A stretch of DNA of 64,000 nt from an uncultured Spirochaetaceae bacterium (GTDB lineage: Bacteria; Spirochaetota; Spirochaetia; Sphaerochaetales; Sphaerochaetaceae), in contig ONWV01000006.1 of the NCBI GenBank assembly GCA_900321635.1, positions 26,283 through 90,282 of the forward strand, read 5' to 3'. Below are positions 8,830 to 15,295 of this stretch, piece after piece. Every line of letters begins with the position of its first letter. Position 1 is the first letter of the stretch. The translations under genes and the position numbers were made by a program. The notes beneath the pieces are model-generated. The model was given only the letters and a program-made list of their open reading frames with translations, was not told where the DNA came from and did not search any database.

Positions 8830-10641
8830 ATGGCAGAAATGAAATCCATTTACAATGAAAGCTCGATAAAAACCATGTCCCCGCTGGAGCATATCAGGCT
8901 CAGACCAGGTATGTACATCGGACGCCTTGGAAACGGTACCCATGTAGATGACGGAATCTACGTCCTGATGAAGGAAGTCATAGACAACAGCATTGATGAA
9001 TTCATCATGGGAGCCGGAAACAGAATCACCATCAGGCTTGAGGACAAGAAGGTAAGTGTCCGCGACCACGGCCGAGGAATTCCCCTTGGAAAGGTCATTG
9101 ACTGTGTCTCTGAAATAAACACAGGTGCAAAGTACAACGACGATGTCTTCCAGTTCAGCGTCGGTCTGAACGGAGTAGGTACCAAGGCCGTAAACGCCTT
9201 AAGCTCATGGTTCCACGTAAAATCCTTCAGAGACGGAAAATTCTTCGAGGCTTTTTTCAAAAAGGGCATTCTGACATCCCAGAACGAGGGCAGCACTGAC
9301 GAGCCCAACGGAACTCTTACCGAGTTCATCCCCGATGAGGAAGTTTTCGGCTCCTATTCTTTCAATGATGATTTCATCACCCAGAGGCTGAACAACTACT
9401 GCTACCTGAACACAGGCCTTACTCTGGACTATAACAAGCGCATCTTCAAGAGCCAGCACGGTCTTCTGGATCTTCTTGAAAAGGAAGTTCAGGACAACGG
9501 TATCTATGACATCATCCACTACCGTGGAAAAATGATTGAGTTTGCCTTCACCCACACCCGTGAGTTCAGCGGCGAGACTTATTTCTCATACGTCAACGGA
9601 CAGTATACAAGCGACGGAGGAACCCATCAGGCCGCATTCAAGGAAGGAATCCTTGCAGGCGTCAAGGAGTTCTTCAAAAAGTCCACCTGGGCACCTCAGG
9701 ATGTCAGAGAGGGCATTGTCGGAGCCATAGCAATCAAGGTTCAGACCCCTGTGTTTGAAAGCCAGACAAAGAATAAGCTTGGCAACACAGAAGTCAGGAT
9801 GCCGATCATCAACGAGGTCAAAGAGGCCATAATAGATCATCTTCACAAAAACAGTGATGTGGCGCAGCTTCTGAACCAGAAGATTCTGACCAACGAAAAC
9901 ATCAGAAAGAAGCTTTCCGAGGTAAAGAAGATTGCCAAGGAAAACGCCAAGAAGATTTCAATCAACATCCCCAAGCTCAAGGACTGCAAGTTCCACCTTG
10001 GCCAGACAGGACCTCATGCCGATATGGGAGAAAGGTCCATGATCTTCCTGACCGAGGGAGATTCTGCTTCGGGTACACTCAACACGGCGCGCGATGTAAT
10101 GACACAGGCTGTATTCAGCCTCAGGGGAAAGCCCTTGAACACAAACGGCATGGCCATGACGGAGATGTACAAGAACGCCGAGCTTTACAATGTCATGGCG
10201 GCCTTGGGAATAGAGAACGGAATAGAAGGGCTCAGGTACTCCAAGGTCATATTCGCAACAGATGCCGATATTGACGGCTATCATATCAGAATTCTTCTTC
10301 TGACTTACTTCCTAAGCTATTTTGAGGATCTGATTCATGCCGGCCGTGTCTGGATTCTGGACACCCCGCTTTTCAGGGTAAGAAACAAGAGCGTCACGAC
10401 GTACTGCTACTCCGAAGAGGAGCGCGACAACATGATGAAGCAGATCCGCGGCTCCGAGGTCACCAGATTCAAAGGCCTTGGAGAAATATCGGCCAAGGAG
10501 TTCGGACAGTTCATCGGAGAAGACATGCGCCTGATTCCCGTGACAATAGACAGCCTTGCCGATGCGCGCAGGGCCATGAACTTCTACATGGGAAACAATA
10601 CCCCGGAGCGCCGGGATTTCATCATGGAAAATCTGGTGTGA
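8830..10641 (+). CDS. parE: Type IIA DNA topoisomerase subunit B (topoisomerase IV type)
   Basis: 603 aa ATPase subunit. GHKL ATP-binding elements: VIDNSIDEFI with the catalytic Glu and metal-binding Asn, VRDHGRGIPLG, and GLNGVGTKAVNALS. QTK loop FESQTKNKLG; TOPRIM motifs LTEGDSASG and ATDADIDGYHIRILLLTYF. The C-terminus ends with the ERRDFI element. Works with the next gene, 11 nt downstream, as an A2B2 enzyme. Length without a large insertion and pairing with a short (698 aa) A subunit suggest topoisomerase IV or a spirochaete variant rather than GyrB; this naming is an inference. Start set at 8830 because the -10 covers the ATG at 8818. Confidence 0.88.
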   Translation: MAEMKSIYNESSIKTMSPLEHIRLRPGMYIGRLGNGTHVDDGIYVLMKEVIDNSIDEFIMGAGNRITIRLEDKKVSVRDHGRGIPLGKVIDCVSEINTGAKYNDDVFQFSVGLNGVGTKAVNALSSWFHVKSFRDGKFFEAFFKKGILTSQNEGSTDEPNGTLTEFIPDEEVFGSYSFNDDFITQRLNNYCYLNTGLTLDYNKRIFKSQHGLLDLLEKEVQDNGIYDIIHYRGKMIEFAFTHTREFSGETYFSYVNGQYTSDGGTHQAAFKEGILAGVKEFFKKSTWAPQDVREGIVGAIAIKVQTPVFESQTKNKLGNTEVRMPIINEVKEAIIDHLHKNSDVAQLLNQKILTNENIRKKLSEVKKIAKENAKKISINIPKLKDCKFHLGQTGPHADMGERSMIFLTEGDSASGTLNTARDVMTQAVFSLRGKPLNTNGMAMTEMYKNAELYNVMAALGIENGIEGLRYSKVIFATDADIDGYHIRILLLTYFLSYFEDLIHAGRVWILDTPLFRVRNKSVTTYCYSEEERDNMMKQIRGSEVTRFKGLGEISAKEFGQFIGEDMRLIPVTIDSLADARRAMNFYMGNNTPERRDFIMENLV

Positions 10642-10652
10642 GGAGGCAGTAG

Positions 10653-12749
10653 ATGGCAAACGCAAAGGATCTGTTCAGACAGAACTTCATTGAATACGCC
10701 TCCTATGTCATCAAAGACAGGGCTATTCCGGATATCGAGGACGGCCTGAAGCCGGTTCAGAGACGAATCCTGCATACGATGATCGAGATGGACGACGGAC
10801 GCTTCAACAAAGTTGCGAACGTCGTGGGTTCAACCATGCACTACCACCCGCACGGCGACCAGTCCATCTACACCGCACTTGTGAACCTTGCCAACTGCGA
10901 CCTGTTCATAGACAAGCAGGGAAACTACGGAAACTTCATGACAGGAGACGGTCCTGCCGCAGCCAGATACATCGAGTGCCGCCTGCTTCCGTTTGCAAAG
11001 AAGGTTCTGTACAACCCTGAGATCACCGAGTATGTCGAGTCCTATGACGGCAGAAACAAGGAGCCTGTAGTATTTCCGGCAAAGATTCCCGTAGTCCTGA
11101 TTCAGGGAACAGAGGGTATTGCCGTAGGAATGTCCACGAAGATTCTTCCCCACAACGCACTTGAGGTCATTGATGCTCAGATTGCGGCCATCAAGGGCGA
11201 GGACTTTACGCTTTACCCGGACTTCCCGGGCGGCGGAATCATGGACGTTTCAAACTACGAGGACGGCCTTGGATCTGTAGCTGTCAGAGCAAAGCTCGAC
11301 ACCTCAAACGCCAAGAAGATCATCATCGAGGAGCTTCCCTTCGGAGTGGACAGCGAGAAGATGATCGAGTCCATCGAGAAGGCCATAAAGAAGGGTCGCC
11401 TGAAGATTCAGAGCGTAAGCGACTTCACGGCCGATACGGTCAACATCGAAATATCCCTGGCCAAGGGAACCTATACAAAGGACATAGTCGATGCCCTTTA
11501 TGCCTACACAGACTGCGAGCAGAAGATTTCGGTCAACTGCCTTGTCATCAAGGACAAGCTTCCGCATGTCTGTACTGTAAGCGATGTCATAAGATACCAT
11601 GCGGACCACATCCTTGAGGTCTCCAAGAAGGAGCTTGAGGTTCAGCGCGGGCATCTGTTCGACAGGCTGCACACAAGAACTCTCGAACGGATCTTCATTG
11701 AAGAGCGCATCTACAAGAGAATAGAGCAGAAGAGGACCCAGGACGCCGTTGTCAACGCAGTCAGAACAGGTTTTGAGCCATATAAGGATCAGCTTGTCAG
11801 AGACATCTCAGACGATGACATTGACCACCTGCTCAAAATCCCAATCCGCAGAATCTCCCTGTTTGACATAGAGAAGAACAAGGAAGAGATTGACCAGATC
11901 AATGCCGACCTTAAGCAGGTGGATTATGATCTGTGCCATCTGGACGAGTATTCAATCAGAACTCTCAAGAACATCAGAGCCGACCTTGAGAACGACGAGC
12001 ACAAGAGAAAGACCGTTATCTCTGATTTCAACATGGTAGATGTAAGGGATGTTGCAAAGAGGGACCTTGATCTGCGCTACGACGGTCTTACAGGATATCT
12101 CGGAACCAATGTGAAGTCCGGAAATCCGCTGATGAAGGTCTCTGAGTTCGACAAGATTCTCATAGTCCAGAAAGACGGAACCTACTACTGCACCAATGTC
12201 TCAGACAGGATGTTCGTAGGAAAGGATATTGCATATTGCGGCCTTGCCGACAAGGAAGTTCTTGAGAACACGGTCTTCACCGTTCTGTATCTGGACAAGA
12301 AGACACGCGTCACCTACATCAAGCGCTGCAAGCTCAGCGGCTTTATCATGAACAAGCCGTACGCACTTCTTCCGGATCCTGCCAACAATTCGATGAAGAA
12401 GCTGTCCGTTCTTCCGAACGCAGAGGTCACTGTCACATACAAGAGCCCGTCCAGAGTCAAGGAATCCACATTCCTTTTCTCCGACTTCCTAATCAAGGGA
12501 GCAAAGGCAGGAGGAGTGACAGTTTCCAAGAAGGAGATTGCCTCCATCAGAATCAAGCCCTGCAAGCTTGTTGAGGAGAACGTCAGGACTGCAACAGAAA
12601 GCCTGAGTGAAGTAGAGGACGAAGAGCCCGTAGAGCAGACAGCAGAGCCGCAGGAGACTCCTGTCAGCGAGAGCGCACCCGAGTCCAAGAGCGTCAAAAA
12701 GCAGACCGATGACGAGATGCCGGGGTTGTTTGATGATATCGATAACTGA
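10653..12749 (+). CDS. parC: Type IIA DNA topoisomerase subunit A (topoisomerase IV type)
   Basis: 698 aa, the DNA breakage/reunion subunit. IPDIEDGLKPVQRRILHTM marks the winged-helix region and AARYIECR carries the catalytic Tyr. HPHGDQSIY and GNFMTGDGPAAAR are the quinolone-pocket region. A coiled-coil tower follows (about residues 330-460), then a beta-rich C-terminal domain shorter than a typical six-bladed GyrA pinwheel; no clear GyrA box was seen. The last ~70 residues are acidic and low complexity (EDEEPVEQTAEPQE). SD GGAGG is 7 nt before the ATG. The 3' end overlaps the RluA-type gene. Confidence 0.87.
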   Translation: MANAKDLFRQNFIEYASYVIKDRAIPDIEDGLKPVQRRILHTMIEMDDGRFNKVANVVGSTMHYHPHGDQSIYTALVNLANCDLFIDKQGNYGNFMTGDGPAAARYIECRLLPFAKKVLYNPEITEYVESYDGRNKEPVVFPAKIPVVLIQGTEGIAVGMSTKILPHNALEVIDAQIAAIKGEDFTLYPDFPGGGIMDVSNYEDGLGSVAVRAKLDTSNAKKIIIEELPFGVDSEKMIESIEKAIKKGRLKIQSVSDFTADTVNIEISLAKGTYTKDIVDALYAYTDCEQKISVNCLVIKDKLPHVCTVSDVIRYHADHILEVSKKELEVQRGHLFDRLHTRTLERIFIEERIYKRIEQKRTQDAVVNAVRTGFEPYKDQLVRDISDDDIDHLLKIPIRRISLFDIEKNKEEIDQINADLKQVDYDLCHLDEYSIRTLKNIRADLENDEHKRKTVISDFNMVDVRDVAKRDLDLRYDGLTGYLGTNVKSGNPLMKVSEFDKILIVQKDGTYYCTNVSDRMFVGKDIAYCGLADKEVLENTVFTVLYLDKKTRVTYIKRCKLSGFIMNKPYALLPDPANNSMKKLSVLPNAEVTVTYKSPSRVKESTFLFSDFLIKGAKAGGVTVSKKEIASIRIKPCKLVEENVRTATESLSEVEDEEPVEQTAEPQETPVSESAPESKSVKKQTDDEMPGLFDDIDN

Positions 12750-13443
12750 TTTTGAGAAGAGGGTCCTTTACGAGGACAACCACATCATCATAGTGAACAA
12801 GAACCCCGGCGAAATCGTCCAGGCGGACAAGACCGGGGACAGCACTCTGATGGATACGGTCAAAGCCTACCTCAAGGAAAAATATCAAAAGCCCGGAAAT
12901 GTCTTTCTTGGGCTGCCTCACAGGCTGGACCGACCCACAAGCGGCATTGTGGTTCTTGCCAAGACTGACAAGGCCTTAAGCCGGCTGAACGATATGTTCA
13001 GAACAGGCAAGGTGGACAAAATCTACTGGGCTGTGACGGACAGGCCTCTGCCAGAAGAAAAAGGTACCCTCGTTCATTATCTTTATAGAGATGCACAAAA
13101 GAACAAAAGCTTTGCCTATCCAAGCCCCCGCGTCAGAGGCCACAGGGAATCGGAACTTCAGGAGGCCAGGCTTGAGTACGAGACCCTGGCAAGGTCCGAC
13201 AGATATACATTATTGAAAATAAGGCTTCTGACAGGACGCCATCATCAGATTCGCGCCCAGCTTGCGGCCTGCAATGTACACATCAAGGGAGACCTGAAAT
13301 ACGGCTTTCCCAGATCCAATCCTGACGGGGGAATCTGCCTGCATTCCAGAGAGGTTTCCTTTGTCCATCCTGTAAGCGGAAAAGACATTTGCGTCACAGC
13401 CCCTCTGCCCAGTGACAGAATCTGGACATTCTTTTCCCTCTGA
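12733..13443 (+). CDS. RluA-family RNA pseudouridine synthase
   Basis: 236 aa. The catalytic motif is LPHRLDRPTSGIVVLAKT with the nucleophilic Asp (HRLD), followed by YWAVTD, LLTGRHHQIRAQLA and a C-terminal HSREVSFVHPVSG. No S4 domain, so closest to the RluA/RluC/TruC branches; the target uridine in rRNA or tRNA cannot be told. The start at 12733 lies inside the last codons of parC (17-nt overlap), suggesting translational coupling; the longer frame from 12709 has no better signal. Confidence 0.85.
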   Translation: MISITDFEKRVLYEDNHIIIVNKNPGEIVQADKTGDSTLMDTVKAYLKEKYQKPGNVFLGLPHRLDRPTSGIVVLAKTDKALSRLNDMFRTGKVDKIYWAVTDRPLPEEKGTLVHYLYRDAQKNKSFAYPSPRVRGHRESELQEARLEYETLARSDRYTLLKIRLLTGRHHQIRAQLAACNVHIKGDLKYGFPRSNPDGGICLHSREVSFVHPVSGKDICVTAPLPSDRIWTFFSL

Positions 13444-13491
13444 TTTACGGTTTTGGCAATTTTTAATCCTCGAATTGATGTATTCTCAAAG

Positions 13492-13519
13492 TTGACTTAT
13501 GGCAAAACAGAGTTATACT
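13492..13519 (+). promoter_or_regulatory. Promoter of gdhA
   Basis: -35 TTGACT, 16-bp spacer, -10 TATACT, about 16 nt of leader, then SD GGAGG 6 nt before ATG 13542. Confidence 0.65.
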
Positions 13520-13541
13520 GAAAAAGCAATTGGAGGCAAAA

Positions 13542-14879
13542 ATGTATAAACTTGATGAGTTTATGGCAGAACTTGAAAGAAAGAATCCCGCGCAGCCGGA
13601 GTTTATTCAGGCAGCCAGAGAAGTCATTTCTTCAGTTATCGATGTTGTTAATTCTAACCCGCTTTACCTCAAGAACAAAATCCTGGACAGAATCGTAGAA
13701 CCAGAGAGAATCATCCAGTTCAGAGTCGAGTGGGAAGATGACAACCATGAGATTCAGGTCAACAGAGGATGGCGTGTTCAGTACAACAGTGCAATCGGTC
13801 CTTACAAGGGCGGTTTGCGTTTCCACGCCAATGTCACACTCGGCACACTGAAGTTCCTCGGCTTCGAGCAGATCTTCAAGAACTCCCTCACCACACTGCC
13901 GATGGGCGGCGGAAAGGGAGGCTCGGATTTCTCACCAAGAGGAAAGTCTGATGCAGAAATCATGAGATTCTGCCGTGCTTTCATGACAGAGCTTGAGAAG
14001 TACATCGGTCCTGATACAGATGTCCCGGCCGGAGACCTCGGAGTAGGCGGAAGAGAAATCGGATACCTCTACGGAACATACAGAAAGATCCGCAACGAGA
14101 ACACCGGCGTCCTCACAGGAAAAGGATGGGGATGGGGCGGAAGCCGTGTCAGACCAGAGGCAACAGGTTACGGAACAATGTATTTCGCAAACGAAATGCT
14201 CAAGGAAAACAACGACACCTTCGCAGGCAAGAGAGTAGCAATCTCCGGCTTCGGTAACGTCGCATGGGGCGCAGTCACAAAGGCAACCCAGCTCGGTGCC
14301 AAGGTCGTCACACTCTCAGGCCCTGACGGATACATCCTCGATGAGAACGGAGTCAACACTCCCGAGAAGATTGCCTACATGCTCGAGCTCAGAGCATCCA
14401 ACATGGATGTCATTGAGCCGTACGCAAAGAAGTTCGGTGCAAAGTTCGTCAAGGGCAAGAAGCCTTGGGAAGTCCCAGTCGACATGGCATTCCCCTGTGC
14501 TCTTCAGAACGAGCTCAACGGCGATGATGCAAAGCTCCTTATCAAGAACGGCGTCAAGTATGTCATCGAGACATCCAACATGGGATGCACCCCAGAGGCA
14601 ATCGAAGCCTTCCAGGCAGCCCGTATCCCGTTCGCACCCGGCAAAGCAGCCAACGCCGGTGGAGTCGCAGTCTCCGGTCTTGAGATGTCCCAGAACGCAG
14701 AGCACTACTTCTGGACAGCCGAAGAAGTCGACCAGAAGCTTCACGTTATCATGAAAGACATCCACGACAACTGCGTCAAAGAAGGCAAGTGCCCGGATGG
14801 CTACATCGACTACGTGAAGGGTGCTAATATTGCGGGCTTTAAAAAGGTTGCCGACGCCATGTGCCAGCAAGGCTTCTAA
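13542..14879 (+). CDS. gdhA: Glutamate dehydrogenase (hexameric, probably NADP-linked)
   Basis: 445 aa, cytosolic. Interconverts glutamate with 2-oxoglutarate and ammonia. Landmarks: GPYKGGLRFH, LPMGGGKGGSDF with the catalytic Lys, PAGDLGVGGREIGYLYG, the dinucleotide fold ISGFGNVAWGA, and NAGGVAVSGLEMSQNA near the C-terminus. The length fits the ~450-aa bacterial/fungal assimilatory class. A strong SD is present and codon choice is narrow (many CTC, GTC and ATC), consistent with high expression. It is likely monocistronic, since a terminator follows after the repeat region. An in-frame TTG at 13530 overlaps the SD and is rejected as start. Confidence 0.95.
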   Translation: MYKLDEFMAELERKNPAQPEFIQAAREVISSVIDVVNSNPLYLKNKILDRIVEPERIIQFRVEWEDDNHEIQVNRGWRVQYNSAIGPYKGGLRFHANVTLGTLKFLGFEQIFKNSLTTLPMGGGKGGSDFSPRGKSDAEIMRFCRAFMTELEKYIGPDTDVPAGDLGVGGREIGYLYGTYRKIRNENTGVLTGKGWGWGGSRVRPEATGYGTMYFANEMLKENNDTFAGKRVAISGFGNVAWGAVTKATQLGAKVVTLSGPDGYILDENGVNTPEKIAYMLELRASNMDVIEPYAKKFGAKFVKGKKPWEVPVDMAFPCALQNELNGDDAKLLIKNGVKYVIETSNMGCTPEAIEAFQAARIPFAPGKAANAGGVAVSGLEMSQNAEHYFWTAEEVDQKLHVIMKDIHDNCVKEGKCPDGYIDYVKGANIAGFKKVADAMCQQGF

Positions 14880-14938
14880 AACGCAATTTCATCCGCGATT
14901 TCTGCGGCTTCATCTCAGCGCCTACCACCGAGGTATGT

Positions 14939-14979
14939 CGCTTCGATGCGCCGCAGCCTCGCGGCGAACTAGCGTTTTA
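14939..14979. repeat. 41-bp palindromic repeat, copy 1
   Basis: Identical over 41 bp to the copy at 15070-15110. Contains CGCT, CGCCGC, AGCCTC loop, GCGGCG, AGCG: a two-level hairpin with a GC-rich 6-bp core. It is much more G+C rich than the surroundings and noncoding, which resembles REP/BIME-type dispersed repeats. Confidence 0.85.
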
Positions 14980-15069
14980 GCGGGAATGGTCGTTGCGCTC
15001 AGGCCGTGCCGCACGCACTGTCCTTCGCTTGCGTCCTAGAAAACCCCTCGTCTATTTGAATTACTTTGG
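14980..15069. other. Noncoding spacer between the two 41-bp repeats
   Basis: G+C-rich and without a credible gene. Text such as GCGCTCAGGCCGTGCCGCACGCACTG suggests it belongs to the same repeat element as the 41-bp copies; the flank from 14880 to 14938 also holds a small CCGC/GCGG hairpin. Any longer frames here lack SDs and codon bias. Confidence 0.4.
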
Positions 15070-15110
15070 CGCTTCGATGCGCCGCAGCCTCGCGGCGAAC
15101 TAGCGTTTTA
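15070..15110. repeat. 41-bp palindromic repeat, copy 2
   Basis: Direct-orientation duplicate of 14939-14979, no mismatches seen. Confidence 0.85.
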
Positions 15111-15141
15111 TTTATTGAAAACATTCATATTGATTTGACAG

Positions 15142-15176
15142 ACAGCTGTGCAGGAAACTGTGCAGCTGTTTTTTTT
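15142..15176 (+). terminator. Intrinsic terminator, probably of gdhA
   Basis: 12-bp stem ACAGCTGTGCAG / CTGTGCAGCTGT (two G-U pairs), GAAA tetraloop, then T8. It lies 260 nt past gdhA, beyond the repeats, so the repeats would be in the gdhA 3' UTR. Confidence 0.9.
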
Positions 15177-15180
15177 CTAC

Positions 15181-15270
15181 GATTTGCAGAGTTTTGCAAG
15201 ATTTCCAAGATTTGCAAGATTTCCAAGATTTCCAAGCTTTGCAAGATTTGCACGATTTGCAAGATTTGCT
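15181..15270 (+). repeat. 9-bp tandem repeat (about ten units) before the PPDK_N fusion gene
   Basis: Ten consecutive 9-mers follow the pattern GATTTGCAA / GATTTCCAA, with small changes (GTTTTGCAA, GCTTTGCAA, GATTTGCAC). The array runs directly into a -10 (TAATAT, 15271-15276). The last-but-two unit's TTGCAC (15248-15253) is a -35 candidate at exactly 17 bp. Confidence 0.9.
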
Positions 15271-15276
15271 TAATAT
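15248..15276 (+). promoter_or_regulatory. Promoter formed partly by the 9-bp repeat
   Basis: -35 TTGCAC inside the tandem array, 17-bp spacer, -10 TAATAT; then SD ACGGAGGG directly before ATG 15296, giving a very short leader. Confidence 0.5.
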
Positions 15277-15295
15277 GTTACCCAACGGAGGGCTG

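Noticed and set aside
8830..12749. Naming the pair gyrB/gyrA
   Set aside because: Both subunits are short and the A subunit lacks a clear GyrA box; topoisomerase IV-type naming preferred, with uncertainty.
14821..15039. Plus-strand frame overlapping the gdhA end
   Set aside because: Runs out of the gdhA coding frame into the repeat; no start signal.
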